DNA of 64,000 bases from positions 992,001 to 1,056,000 of the forward strand of contig JACKLZ010000001.1 in assembly GCA_024235675.1 (NCBI GenBank). Reading direction: 5' to 3'. The DNA is from Zoogloeaceae bacterium (lineage in GTDB: Bacteria; Pseudomonadota; Gammaproteobacteria; Burkholderiales; Rhodocyclaceae). This document shows positions 25,999 to 35,101 of this stretch, one piece after another. Positions within the stretch are counted from its first letter, which is position 1. The number at the start of each line of letters is the position of its first letter. The notes under the pieces were generated by a model, which was given only the letters and a program-made list of their open reading frames with translations, was not told the DNA's origin and ran no database searches. The translations under genes and the position numbers were made by a program.

Positions 25999-26556
25999 AT
26001 GAAGTTCTGTTCTGCCTGTGGTGCCAGTGTCCGTCTGCAGGTGCCGGCGGGCGATTCACTCCCGCGCCATGTTTGCGTCGACTGCGGCGAAATCCACTAC
26101 ATCAACCCCAAGATGGTGGTTGGCGCCATCCCGGAGTGGAACGAGAAAATCCTGCTGTGCCGCCGGGCGATCGAACCCCGCCTCGGAAAATGGACACTGC
26201 CGGCCGGGTTCATGGAAAACCGTGAGACCACTGCCGAAGCCGCCGCCCGCGAAACCCTCGAAGAGGCCTGCGCCCGCATTGCTGTGGGCCCCCTCTTCGC
26301 CCTCGTGAATATTCCCGAAATCAGTCAGGTCCACCTGTTCTACCGGGCGCAAATGCGCGATCCCGATTTTGCCGCGGGCGTGGAATCACTGGAAGTGGCC
26401 TTGTTTGACGAGGCCGATATTCCTTGGGACACACTGGCCTTTCGCTCTGTCCGCTTTGCGCTGGAACGTTTTTTTGAAGATCGCCGCACCGGGCAGTACG
26501 GCACCCATACGCAGGATCTGAGCCTGCTGCACAGCAGCACCAAAGAAGGAACCTAA
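25999..26556 (+). CDS. Nudix hydrolase with N-terminal zinc ribbon (185 aa)
   Basis: An N-terminal zinc ribbon with Cys4, Cys7, Cys26 and Cys29 is followed by a Nudix domain that hydrolyses nucleoside-diphosphate-linked compounds. The Nudix box occupies about residues 70-92 ('GFMENRETTAEAAARETLEE'), with the RExxEE metal-binding core intact; the glycine usual near its end is Cys91. This layout is that of the NUDIX group related to NADH pyrophosphatase and ADP-ribose hydrolases. GGAGAG lies upstream of the ATG at 25999. It is transcribed away from the HDOD-GGDEF gene. Confidence 0.9.
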   Translation: MKFCSACGASVRLQVPAGDSLPRHVCVDCGEIHYINPKMVVGAIPEWNEKILLCRRAIEPRLGKWTLPAGFMENRETTAEAAARETLEEACARIAVGPLFALVNIPEISQVHLFYRAQMRDPDFAAGVESLEVALFDEADIPWDTLAFRSVRFALERFFEDRRTGQYGTHTQDLSLLHSSTKEGT

Positions 26557-26638
26557 GACGCATCTGGCGCCTCAAACACGGAGGTGTCACACTGCCTTGC
26601 CAGATTGCAACATCTCACCCCGGGAGCGCGATCGAACC

Positions 26639-27253
26639 ATGCATGCCGTCCAAGCAACCCACACGCAGGTCGTTCGACCTGCGGCCCGTCCGTGGATACT
26701 GACGCTGGACATGCACGGGCATCCGCATCGCTGGGTCAGCTGGCAGGCTGCATGCACTTACCACGCCCGCAATATGGTCGCGTGGTCGATGGGTGCACAG
26801 GCATTTCATATCTGGGGGGGCACCAGCCGGATCACCGGTGAGCGCTCATCGATCAGCAGCCAGAGCATCATCGCCATCAAAGGCCAGGCGCTGCGCCCCG
26901 GCAGTCTTCGCCAGGTGCCGCCGCTGAACAATCGCGAACTGTTTCACCGCGACCGGCAAACCTGCGCCTACTGTGGCACCACGCTGTCCGGCGCATTGCT
27001 GACCCGCGACCATATCGAGCCGGTCTCTCGCGGCGGCAAGGATGTGTGGATGAACGTGGTCACCGCCTGTCGCAGCTGCAATCAGCGCAAGGACAACCGA
27101 CGCCCCGAGCGCGCCGGCATGACCCTGCTCTACGCGCCTTACGTGCCCAACAAGGCTGAATACCTGATTCTGTCGAATCGCCACATCCTGGCAGACCAGA
27201 TGGACTTTCTGGTCCAGCATGTGCCCAAGCAAAGCCGCGTCAGAGACTCCTGA
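26639..27253 (+). CDS. HNH endonuclease family protein (204 aa)
   Basis: The C-terminal half carries an HNH nuclease fold with two CxxC zinc pairs (Cys109/Cys112 and Cys144/Cys147) around His125 and Asn139 ('TRDHIEPVSRGGKD', 'NVVTACRSCNQRKD'). The N-terminal about 90 residues ('ILTLDMHGHPHRWVSWQAA') resemble those of housekeeping HNH proteins common in Betaproteobacteria rather than a homing enzyme. An ATG start at 26639 is used; a TTG at 26597 is possible. No methyltransferase partner lies nearby, so a restriction role is not supported. Confidence 0.85.
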   Translation: MHAVQATHTQVVRPAARPWILTLDMHGHPHRWVSWQAACTYHARNMVAWSMGAQAFHIWGGTSRITGERSSISSQSIIAIKGQALRPGSLRQVPPLNNRELFHRDRQTCAYCGTTLSGALLTRDHIEPVSRGGKDVWMNVVTACRSCNQRKDNRRPERAGMTLLYAPYVPNKAEYLILSNRHILADQMDFLVQHVPKQSRVRDS

Positions 27254-27259
27254 AGCGGA

Positions 27260-29119
27260 TCACTGCGTCCTGGCGTCCAGCTTTTCGGCCTTGGCCTCGG
27301 CTTTTTCGGTCTTGGCGGGTCGCTTGTATTCGTCGGGGTCGGCATCCACCAACGCCAGCACCACCCAGCCGGGTTTCGGTTGCACCTCGGCCTCGGTCGC
27401 GAAAACCTCCACGCGGCCCTTCGGGTCGATCGCAAACAATGGCACCGCGCGCTCACCATAATTGATGCCAAACTGCTCGAAGCTGAAGGCTTCGCTGATG
27501 TTGGTCTGCCGTATTTCCGCCCCGCGCGCCAGACGGCGCGACAGCTCAACAAAATTGGTGCCTTCGCCAAACGCCTCCAGGCCGGCCAGCGACACGGCTT
27601 TACGCCCCTTCTCACGCGCACCGACCCGTAGCGCAAATACCCGCTTCGGCCCGAAATCGCCCTTGAATCGGGTACAAGCCAGTTCATTCAGGTGTTCATC
27701 GGCCGTCATCGCCAGCACCCGACCCAGACCGGCCGTATTGAGATACACCTCGGCATGCTCGGACAGCGGATTGCCATAGTAGGTTTGCAAGCCGGCCATA
27801 CGTGCCCGGCTCACGTTGTCCCACAACATGTCGGTCAGCCGCACCGACACATCGTTCTGACTCAAGGCCTTGGCAATGGCGCGCGCCAGGGGGTTTGCAC
27901 CCACGATCAGGAAGCCGCCCGAGCCGGGCTCTGCCACTTTCAGCAACCGCGCCAGCGGGCCGGCGGTCAGGCTTTGCAACACCACCGTGCCGATGATGAT
28001 CACGAAGGTCAGCGGCACCAGCAACACGGCCTCGGTATACCCTTTTTGTTCGAGCTGAAGCGAAAACAGCGCGATCACTGCGGCAGCAACAATGCCGCGT
28101 GGCGCGATCCAGGCCAGCAAGCCACGTTCGCGCCAGCTCAGCGTCGAACCACGGGTGGACAGCAGCACGTTGACCGGGCGGGCCACAAACTGCACCACCA
28201 GAAAGATCTGCACGGCCCCCCAGCCCAGACCCAGCAGCAAACTCAGATCGAGTCGCGCGGCGAGCAGGATGAACAAGGCGGTGATGAGCAGCAGGCTCAG
28301 GCTTTCCTTGAAGGAGAGGATTTCCTCCACCGGCACGCCCTTGCGGTTGGCGAGATAAATCCCCATCACCGTCACCGCCAGCAGGCCCGATTCATGCGAC
28401 AGCGCGTTCGACAGCGCAAACGCACCCATCACCGCGGCCAGCGTGGCGACGTTGAACATGTAGTGCGGCAACCAGTCGCGGCGCAAGGCCTCTCCGACCA
28501 GATAGCCCACCCCGATACCGGCCAGCGAGCCGACCGAAATCAGTTTCAGAAACACCATCAGTGTGGCACCCACGGCACCACCGGCGGTGCCCGACGACAC
28601 CAGAAACTCATACACCAGCACGGCCAGCAACGCGCCGATCGGATCGATCACGATGCCTTCCCAGCGCAGCACGTTGGCAATGTGCATGGTCGGGCGCACC
28701 GTGCGCAGCATGGGGACGATCACGGTCGGCCCGGTCACCACCATCACCGCGCCAAACAAGGTGGCCAGGCCCCACGAAATGCCGGTAATCCATTGCGTGG
28801 CCAGAGTCACGATCACCCAGGTCACCAGCGCACCGGTGGTCACAAAGCGGCGCACCACCGTCTCGATGCCACGAATTTCGGAAAATTTGAGCGTCAGGCT
28901 GCCTTCGAACAGGATCACCGACACGGCCAGCGACACGAAGGGGAACAACAGGTCACCCAGCAAGGCGTCCGGGTCAAGCCATCCGCCGATCGGCCCGGCG
29001 ACGATGCCGGCAATCAGCAAAAACAAGATCGCCGGCAGACGCATCCGCCAGGCCAGCCATTGGCAGGCGCCGCCGACAACACCGATGGCAGCAATTGTCG
29101 CAATGGTTGTATCAGTCAC
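27260..29119 (-). CDS. CPA-type cation:proton antiporter with C-terminal TrkA-N domain (619 aa)
   Basis: About twelve hydrophobic segments in the first 400 residues form a Na+/H+-exchanger domain ('LPAILFLLIAGIVAGPIGGW', 'AVMVVTGPTVIVPML', 'WIAPRGIVAAAVIALFSL'). A nucleotide-binding TrkA-N domain follows (about 405-520, 'GGFLIVGANPLARAIAKALS') and then a Lys/Glu/Ala-rich tail. This layout suits a K+ or Na+ efflux antiporter regulated by a cytoplasmic RCK-like domain. The stop lies 6 bases beyond the convergent HNH gene's stop, with no clear terminator between. Confidence 0.88.
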   Translation of the reverse strand: MTDTTIATIAAIGVVGGACQWLAWRMRLPAILFLLIAGIVAGPIGGWLDPDALLGDLLFPFVSLAVSVILFEGSLTLKFSEIRGIETVVRRFVTTGALVTWVIVTLATQWITGISWGLATLFGAVMVVTGPTVIVPMLRTVRPTMHIANVLRWEGIVIDPIGALLAVLVYEFLVSSGTAGGAVGATLMVFLKLISVGSLAGIGVGYLVGEALRRDWLPHYMFNVATLAAVMGAFALSNALSHESGLLAVTVMGIYLANRKGVPVEEILSFKESLSLLLITALFILLAARLDLSLLLGLGWGAVQIFLVVQFVARPVNVLLSTRGSTLSWRERGLLAWIAPRGIVAAAVIALFSLQLEQKGYTEAVLLVPLTFVIIIGTVVLQSLTAGPLARLLKVAEPGSGGFLIVGANPLARAIAKALSQNDVSVRLTDMLWDNVSRARMAGLQTYYGNPLSEHAEVYLNTAGLGRVLAMTADEHLNELACTRFKGDFGPKRVFALRVGAREKGRKAVSLAGLEAFGEGTNFVELSRRLARGAEIRQTNISEAFSFEQFGINYGERAVPLFAIDPKGRVEVFATEAEVQPKPGWVVLALVDADPDEYKRPAKTEKAEAKAEKLDARTQ

Positions 29120-29241
29120 ACAGACTCCGTCAAAACAGGGGTTCAGGCAGCCAGGGCACGAATCTCGGATTCGTTTGCCTGCCCACGCTCAGGCGTGAGG
29201 GCGCTGCAATAAATCGGCGCAAAGCATAACCGGTTCGGTGA

Positions 29242-29853
29242 TTAACGTCTGCCGCGCAAAGATGACGACGCGCCAAGCAAGCCTTTGGGCACCGCCACAT
29301 CGCGCCAAGCCCCCGGCGCCAGATCGGCCAGCGACCACTCGCCGATGGCGGTGCGGATCAGGCGCAGCGTGGGAAATCCGACCTTGGCGGTCATCCGCCG
29401 GACCTGGCGGTTCTTGCCTTCGCGCAGCACCAGTTCAATCCAGCGCGTTGGAATCGCCTTACGCTCGCGAATCGGCGGCGTTCGCGGCCACAGCCAGTCC
29501 GGCTCATCGACGATCCGCGCGTGCGCCGGGGCGGTACGAAAATCGCCCAGATCCACGCCTTGTCGCAAAGCGGCCAGCGCGGCCTCATCGGGAATGCCTT
29601 CGACCTGGGCCAGATAGGTTTTCGGCGCTTTATGCCGCGGATTGGCAATCCGATGCTGAATACCGCCATCGTCGGTCAGCACCAGCAAGCCTTCGCTGTC
29701 GGCATCGAGCCGGCCGGCCGGATAGACGCCTGGCACGTCAATGAAATCCTTCAGCGTCGTCCTCGCCCCTTCGGGCGAAAACTGACACAGCACATCGAAG
29801 GGCTTGTTGAACAGCAGGATGCGCGACACGCTGCCCTGGCTCAAACGCAGCAT
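29242..29853 (-). CDS. rluE: 23S rRNA pseudouridine synthase, RluE type (203 aa)
   Basis: A short RsuA/RluB/C/D/E/F family enzyme without an S4 domain, as in RluE (pseudouridine 2457 of 23S rRNA). The catalytic aspartate is Asp50 in 'YPAGRLDADSEGLLVLTDDG'. Other family motifs are 'LLFNKPFDVLCQF', 'KTYLAQVEG' and 'REGKNRQVRRMTAKVGFPT'. The start is not fixed by a ribosome site; a GTG eight codons in is also possible. Confidence 0.88.
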   Translation of the reverse strand: MLRLSQGSVSRILLFNKPFDVLCQFSPEGARTTLKDFIDVPGVYPAGRLDADSEGLLVLTDDGGIQHRIANPRHKAPKTYLAQVEGIPDEAALAALRQGVDLGDFRTAPAHARIVDEPDWLWPRTPPIRERKAIPTRWIELVLREGKNRQVRRMTAKVGFPTLRLIRTAIGEWSLADLAPGAWRDVAVPKGLLGASSSLRGRR

Positions 29854-29893
29854 CCGGACGCGTTAGCGGCACACAGCATCACACCTCGCATGC

Positions 29894-31066
29894 TCAAGCC
29901 GCGTAGCACCGCAGCCGATGAGAAAACTCTTGCAACTGCGCGATACCACTTTGTTCGGCGCGCTCGATCCAATCGCGCAACTGGATCAGCAGCTGATCCG
30001 ACGAGGCCGACGAGCGCGCCCACAGACTCGCCAGTTCGGCGCGCATCCGCTCCAGCAAGGCCAGACGCTCACTGTGCGCCAGGGCGGCAACACGCTGTGC
30101 CTCAAGGTCGGCCGGCAAAGTGTCCGATTCCCTTTGCAGCAGACGAACCAGCTCGCCGGTACGCAACTGGAAAGTCCCCGCATGCTTCTGGCGCAGCGTC
30201 TCGATCTCGTCCTGGTAGGTCTGACGCAGCGTCTGCAGGTAGCGGGTCATTACGTCATAACGATGCATGATGATGACGCGCAGCATCTCGCCATCGGGCA
30301 CGGGGCGTGCCTCACCAAACTTTGGTAACGGAATGACCTTCTTCGGGTTGGCCAGCCCGACAAACTGGAGCAGGCGGATATACATCCAGCCAATATCGAA
30401 TTCGTACCAGCGCGCCGACAGCTTGGCCGAGGTGGCAAAAGCGTGGTGATTGTTATGCAACTCCTCACCGCCAATCAGGATGCCCCAGGGCACCAGATTG
30501 CGTGAGGCATCGGCGCAGTCGAAATTGCGGTAACCCCGGAAGTGGCCAATGCCGTTGATGACGCCCGCCGCGAAGAACGGTATCCACATCATCTGCACCG
30601 CCCAGATGGTCAGCCCGATGGCACCAAACAGCACCAGATTGATCACCAGCATCAGGCTGATGCCGACCGTGTTGCGCGTGTAGATATTGCGCTCGAGCCA
30701 GTCGTCCGGCGTGCCGTGGCCATAGCGATCGAGTGTTTCCTGATTCTTCGCCTCGCTCTGATAGAGTTCGGCGCCCTCCCACAGCACTTTTTTCAAGCCG
30801 CGCGTCTGCGGGCTGTGCGGATCATCCACGGTCTCGCACTTGGCATGGTGCTTGCGGTGGATGGCCGCCCACTCCTTGGTCACCATGCCGGTGGTCAGCC
30901 ACAGCCAGAACCGGAAAAAGTGGCTCGGGATCGCATGCAACGCCAACGCGCGATGCGCCTGATGGCGATGCAGGAAAATGGTGACGGAGGCAATCGTCAC
31001 ATGGGTCAGGCCGAGCGCGACCAGCACATAGCCCCACCAGGGCAGATCAATCAGACCGGAAATCAT
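29894..31066 (-). CDS. Membrane fatty-acid (acyl) desaturase (390 aa)
   Basis: A delta-9-type di-iron membrane desaturase that introduces a cis double bond in acyl chains. The three histidine boxes are visible: 'HRHQAHR' (33-39), 'HRKHHAK' (70-76) and 'EELHNNHH' (about 205-212). Hydrophobic helices surround the first two boxes. After the desaturase fold, a helical extension of about 130 residues rich in Arg, Glu and Gln reaches the C-terminus; this is longer than in minimal desaturases but occurs in proteobacterial homologues. The start at 31066 has AAGGA 11 bases upstream. Confidence 0.9.
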   Translation of the reverse strand: MISGLIDLPWWGYVLVALGLTHVTIASVTIFLHRHQAHRALALHAIPSHFFRFWLWLTTGMVTKEWAAIHRKHHAKCETVDDPHSPQTRGLKKVLWEGAELYQSEAKNQETLDRYGHGTPDDWLERNIYTRNTVGISLMLVINLVLFGAIGLTIWAVQMMWIPFFAAGVINGIGHFRGYRNFDCADASRNLVPWGILIGGEELHNNHHAFATSAKLSARWYEFDIGWMYIRLLQFVGLANPKKVIPLPKFGEARPVPDGEMLRVIIMHRYDVMTRYLQTLRQTYQDEIETLRQKHAGTFQLRTGELVRLLQRESDTLPADLEAQRVAALAHSERLALLERMRAELASLWARSSASSDQLLIQLRDWIERAEQSGIAQLQEFSHRLRCYAA

Positions 31067-31174
31067 GCGTGCGCGCGTCCTTTCATCAGGCGGTAACCTG
31101 CCGATTATACGTGAAGCCCGATGCCGCCCATGCAAGCGGCCAAAAGGCCCAGGTCATGGGCAAGGGCAAGGTGA

Positions 31175-31741
31175 TCAATCGATCAGCTTCACCGGCAGGC
31201 GCGTGATCGGCGTGGCGGCTTGCCAGTGGCGCAGCCAGTTCTTGCGGTAGGCGGTCGCCACGTCAGCATGACCATGAAACACCACCACGTTTTCAGCGTT
31301 TTTCCGCCCGGCAGACCACGTGTAGTTATAAGACCCCGTAATCACCACCGGGTTCGGCTCGTCCGCGTCGATCAGGATGACTTTGTTGTGCGCTGCGCTG
31401 TAGGCCGTCTCCAGCGCCACCGGCACACCGGCGGCCAGCAACTGCGGCAAGGCGTTCTTGCCACGCTGGTTCATGCGCGCATCGGCCAGCACCCGCACAT
31501 CGACACCCCGGCCACGTGCCGCCACCAGGGCCGCCGCCAGCGTCTTGCGCGTAAAAAGATAGCTTTGCACCTGCACGCTGCGCCGCGCCTGAGCGATCAG
31601 CGCGATCAATCGCGCCTCGACCGGGTCCTCGGGCGAAAAGAGCACCTCGACCCGCCCTTCGGCCGCCACCGGCCCCAGCGCCGCCGGCGCGGTCAGCGGC
31701 CACAGCATGGCCGCCAGTGCCAACAGAATGCTCAGACGCAT
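31175..31741 (-). CDS. Secreted phospholipase D-like nuclease, single HKD motif (188 aa)
   Basis: A signal peptide ('MRLSILLALAAMLWPLTAPA') is followed by one PLD domain with the HKD motif in 'AHNKVILIDADEPNPVVITG' and the trailing 'SYNYTWSAGRKNAENVV'. Proteins of this size with one motif resemble the Nuc endonuclease, which acts as a dimer. Export to the periplasm is expected. The gene overlaps the 3' end of rsmB by 10 bases and is the last gene of the purN operon. Confidence 0.88.
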   Translation of the reverse strand: MRLSILLALAAMLWPLTAPAALGPVAAEGRVEVLFSPEDPVEARLIALIAQARRSVQVQSYLFTRKTLAAALVAARGRGVDVRVLADARMNQRGKNALPQLLAAGVPVALETAYSAAHNKVILIDADEPNPVVITGSYNYTWSAGRKNAENVVVFHGHADVATAYRKNWLRHWQAATPITRLPVKLID

Positions 31742-32934
31742 CGCACCAGACGCGCCGCAAAGAAACCGTCGGTATCGTGATGGAAGGGGTCGAGCAAGAG
31801 TGTGGACCGGCCATCGTCAGGCAATTCCACGCCCTGCCTGGCCAGCGCCGGCAGCGCCGGTTCGATCGAAAAATCGGGATGCTCGGCCAGAAAGGCGTCG
31901 ACCACACCGATGTTTTCCTCCGCCATCATGCTGCAGGTGGCATACACCAGCACGCCGCCCGGCTTCACCAAACGGGCCGCCGCGCCAAGAATCGACCCCT
32001 GCAGCACGGCTTTTTCGGCCAGCTGCTCCGGCCCCTGCCGCCACTTCAGGTCGGGATTGCGCCGCAAGGTCCCGAGCCCCGAACACGGCGCGTCGACCAG
32101 CACCCGGTCGACCTTGCCGGCCAGCCGGCTCAGTCGCACATCGTTCTCGTCGCGAATCGCCATCGGCTGCACATTGCCCAGCGCCGCCCGCTTCGCCCGC
32201 TGCGCCAGCTCCGACAGGCGCCCGGCCGACACGTCGAAGGCGTGCACCCGGCCGGTGTTGCGCATCTGAGCGCCAATCTGCAGGCTTTTGCCGCCAGCGC
32301 CGGCGCAGAAATCCACCACTTGTTCACCGCGTCGCGCGCCCAACAACTGGCCGAGCAACTGACTGCCTTCGTCCTGCACCTCGATACTGCCATCGACCAT
32401 CAGCGGGTGACGCTGCAAGGCCGGCTTGCCGATCACACGCAAGGCGTGCGGCGCCCAGCGCCCGGCCACGGTCTCGATGCCGGCAGCAGCCAACGCGGCC
32501 TGCACCGCGTCACGCTTGGCTTTGACGATATTCACCCGCAAATCGAGCGGCGCGGGCTGATTAAAGGCCTCGGCCACCGCCGAGGCGACTTCGCCCGCCG
32601 GCCACGGCCAGCGCGCCATCAGCCAGTCGGGCAGATCGGCGCGTTCGGCGGGGCTCAACATTGACGCATCGAGATTCGCCCAGCCACCGCTGGTCCACGC
32701 CTCGACCAAGGCCTCGGCGCTTGCGCCCTCGCCCGCGGCGTGACGCACCCGACGCAAATGCCGCAAACAGCCAAACACCGCGTCGGCCACACGGGCGCGA
32801 TCACGACTGCCCAGCGCCGTATTCTTGCGAAAATACTGCTGCACTGTCGCATCGGCCGGGTGCGCAAACTGCAGCAACTGGTCGAGCAAACGGGCGGTGT
32901 GTTGATGCAGCACAGCGGGCAAAGGCGCGCTCAT
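31732..32934 (-). CDS. rsmB: 16S rRNA m5C methyltransferase RsmB (400 aa)
   Basis: SAM-dependent methylation of C967 in 16S rRNA. An N-terminal NusB-like helical domain (about 1-130) precedes the Rossmann methyltransferase. The two catalytic cysteines are in 'VDAPCSGLGTLRRNPDLKW' and 'VYATCSMMAEEN', and the SAM site is in 'VVDFCAGAGGKSLQI'. Its ATG overlaps the stop of the DUF3108 gene (ATGA), so it is translationally coupled. Confidence 0.95.
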   Translation of the reverse strand: MSAPLPAVLHQHTARLLDQLLQFAHPADATVQQYFRKNTALGSRDRARVADAVFGCLRHLRRVRHAAGEGASAEALVEAWTSGGWANLDASMLSPAERADLPDWLMARWPWPAGEVASAVAEAFNQPAPLDLRVNIVKAKRDAVQAALAAAGIETVAGRWAPHALRVIGKPALQRHPLMVDGSIEVQDEGSQLLGQLLGARRGEQVVDFCAGAGGKSLQIGAQMRNTGRVHAFDVSAGRLSELAQRAKRAALGNVQPMAIRDENDVRLSRLAGKVDRVLVDAPCSGLGTLRRNPDLKWRQGPEQLAEKAVLQGSILGAAARLVKPGGVLVYATCSMMAEENIGVVDAFLAEHPDFSIEPALPALARQGVELPDDGRSTLLLDPFHHDTDGFFAARLVRCV

Positions 32935-33701
32935 GAGGGATTCCCTTGTGCGGGTTCGCCGAGTACCAGGTGCTCGGCTTGCTGATCGAGAATCTCGCCC
33001 TTGCGGTTCTCGATCCGGATACGTACCGGCAGCCAGTGTTGGCCGGCTGCCAGCCAGATTTCAATCTTTACGTTGCCGTCGTCGGAGCGCACCGAAAAAT
33101 GTCGCGTGCGCATTTGGCCGAGCGGCAAGCGCACGGTCGCCTCGCCCATATCGCGCACCTTGGCCACCGCCGCCGACTTGTTATTCACCACGGTCAGCAC
33201 GACCGGCGCCTGCGGCGCACCCGGCTGAGACAACTGATGGGCGATGCTGAGAATGTCCTGATCGCCCGCCACGAGCGGCGCCTGGCGTTTGCTGTCACCA
33301 CGATTGATGCGCACCTGCCCACCCACCCAATCAAAAAGGGCTTCCTGAGGCGGCTTGCCACGCTGATCAACGCTGAATCGCTCGGGGCGCAAGCCCTGCG
33401 CCGTCACGCTGCCTTCGCTGCGCTGCTGATAACGAAAATCTTTGAGCAGCGCGGCCAGGCCGGTGGTTTCGACCAGCGACTCCATCCAGTAGCGATCGGC
33501 GTCGTGCCACCAGGTGTGGGTCGTGCGGCCGATCTGGATGCCACTGTCGCCATGATAGATGCGGTAGATGATGCGCCCCTGTGTCGGCCACGGCGCGGCG
33601 GATTCAATGGCCTCAGACATCGCCGGATTGGCCTGCACCGCGCCGATCAGCAATGACAGCACAAGGCCACACCCTGCCAGCCAGCGCGCGCCGCAGCGCA
33701 T
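32931..33701 (-). CDS. DUF3108 domain exported protein (256 aa)
   Basis: A cleavable signal peptide ('CGLVLSLLIGAVQA') precedes a DUF3108 domain of unknown function ('IIYRIYHGDSGIQIGRTTHT', 'FSVRSDDGNVKIEIWLA'). It is likely periplasmic. The frame is open well upstream, but the start at 33701 is supported by the ATGA overlap with the purN stop. Order purN-DUF3108-rsmB is recurrent in Betaproteobacteria. Confidence 0.85.
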   Translation of the reverse strand: MRCGARWLAGCGLVLSLLIGAVQANPAMSEAIESAAPWPTQGRIIYRIYHGDSGIQIGRTTHTWWHDADRYWMESLVETTGLAALLKDFRYQQRSEGSVTAQGLRPERFSVDQRGKPPQEALFDWVGGQVRINRGDSKRQAPLVAGDQDILSIAHQLSQPGAPQAPVVLTVVNNKSAAVAKVRDMGEATVRLPLGQMRTRHFSVRSDDGNVKIEIWLAAGQHWLPVRIRIENRKGEILDQQAEHLVLGEPAQGNPS

Positions 33702-34342
33702 CACACGTCCTCCGGCGGCGGGCTGATCATCACACCGGATTCTCTCGCGCCGGCCACACGGGCCATGTTGCCTTCGATGCGCACCCGCTCCTCGACAATC
33801 CAGCACACCGCCTGCGGGAAGATGCGGTGCTCCTGCGCCAGCACGCGTGCGGTCAGGGTTTCCTCGGTATCGCCCGCCATCACCGGCACCACGGCCTGGA
33901 TGATGATCGGCCCGCAATCGAGTTCGGCGGTCACAAAATGTACCGTCGTGCCATGCACCCGCACCCCCGCCGCCAGCGCGCGCCTGTGCGTATGCAGGCC
34001 GGTAAATGAGGGCAGCAGCGAGGGGTGGATGTTGATCAGACGCCCTTCATAGTGGCGAACAAAATCTGCCGTCAGCACCCGCATGAACCCCGCCAGCACC
34101 ACCAGGTCGGGCGTGTGGCTGTCGATCGCCCCGGCCAGCGCGGCGTCAAACGCGGCGCGATCGGTATAGGTGGTGTGATCGACCACCGCCGTCGCAATCC
34201 CATGCGCGGCGGCAAAGGCCAGCCCGCCCGCGTTCGGCCGGTTGCTGATGACCGCCGCGATGCGCGCACCGGGAATGGCCGCACGCACGATGGCTTCCAT
34301 GTTGCTGCCACGACCAGAAATAAGGATGACGATAGATTTCAT
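33701..34342 (-). CDS. purN: Phosphoribosylglycinamide formyltransferase PurN (213 aa)
   Basis: The third step of purine synthesis: formyl transfer from 10-formyl-THF to GAR. The GAR-binding start 'IVILISGRGSNMEAI' and the catalytic Asn104, His106 ('NIHPSLLPSF') and Asp142 ('ELDCGPI') are present. The start at 34342 is chosen because the protein then begins exactly at the first strand, as in E. coli. It heads a coupled operon. Confidence 0.96.
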   Translation of the reverse strand: MKSIVILISGRGSNMEAIVRAAIPGARIAAVISNRPNAGGLAFAAAHGIATAVVDHTTYTDRAAFDAALAGAIDSHTPDLVVLAGFMRVLTADFVRHYEGRLINIHPSLLPSFTGLHTHRRALAAGVRVHGTTVHFVTAELDCGPIIIQAVVPVMAGDTEETLTARVLAQEHRIFPQAVCWIVEERVRIEGNMARVAGARESGVMISPPPEDV

Positions 34343-34398
34343 GGGACTCGCTCTGGCCGGCGATATCGCGCGGGGCAACATCTCTTCACCAGCGAACT

Positions 34399-35097
34399 TT
34401 ACAAAGGAAGGAAAACGGCTGTGGCGGCGTTCTGAATGACACGGGTCAGGGTGCGCCCGTCGCGCTCGGCATGCACGTCTGCCAGCGCATCGAGCAAACC
34501 GATCTGGCGACCGAACTCTCGTTCGAAACTCAAATTGGCCACCGGTTCCATCTCATTGCTCAAGAGCAGCACATGCCCGCGCTCATCGCGCGCCTGCCCC
34601 AGCTTCCAGGCGGCAACCTCGATATTTCGGGCCGCATTGTACACCCGCTGCGGGTCCACCTTGTCGAACATGTAGAACTCGCCGCGCTCACCCAGCGCCT
34701 TCTGCACCATGCTCACGATGCCCGTCACAAAGGCCTGGACACGGTCGCCCGGATAGTCCGGCGTGAGCGCAATCTGGATGGCCTCGGCGCCGTGGCGATA
34801 ATTGAGTGCCTCCAGCCGCCAGCGATGGTCACGGTCAAACAGGTCCGCCACCGCCGCCTCAGCGCTGGCCAGACCGCGCTTGCGCCATTCGGCCGGGTTG
34901 CGCCGATAAAGCTTGAGCGTCAGCCGGCGCAAGGACTGGAACAGGTGGTAGTGATGGATCTCCGAGACCTTGTCGATATCCGACTTGGCCAGCCCCGACA
35001 GCGTAAAACCGCGGTCCATCCGCGGTGAGGGTCCGGAACCCGGTGCCGCACAGCCCGCCAGGACGGCGCACACCAGGGTCAGGACCGTGCGGCGCAT
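34399..35097 (-). CDS. Putative lipoprotein of unknown function (232 aa)
   Basis: The N-terminus has a lipobox ending in 'LAGC' (Cys15), so export and lipidation are expected. The mature part begins with 'RMDRGFTLSGLAKSDIDKVS' and is alpha-helical, with no recognisable enzymatic motif. Similar proteins of this kind occur in Rhodocyclales but have no assigned role that I know of. It starts 4 bases after the stop of the DedA gene and is probably co-expressed with it. Confidence 0.75.
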   Translation of the reverse strand: MRRTVLTLVCAVLAGCAAPGSGPSPRMDRGFTLSGLAKSDIDKVSEIHHYHLFQSLRRLTLKLYRRNPAEWRKRGLASAEAAVADLFDRDHRWRLEALNYRHGAEAIQIALTPDYPGDRVQAFVTGIVSMVQKALGERGEFYMFDKVDPQRVYNAARNIEVAAWKLGQARDERGHVLLLSNEMEPVANLSFEREFGRQIGLLDALADVHAERDGRTLTRVIQNAATAVFLPL

Positions 35098-35101
35098 GGT
35101 G

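Noticed and set aside
26639..27253. HNH gene as part of a restriction or defence system
   Set aside because: No methyltransferase, helicase or other defence gene is nearby, and the N-terminal part resembles common chromosomal HNH proteins.
27692..29212. A 506-codon plus-strand open frame
   Set aside because: Antisense to the antiporter gene; composition (His, Gln, Arg) is that of a shadow frame.
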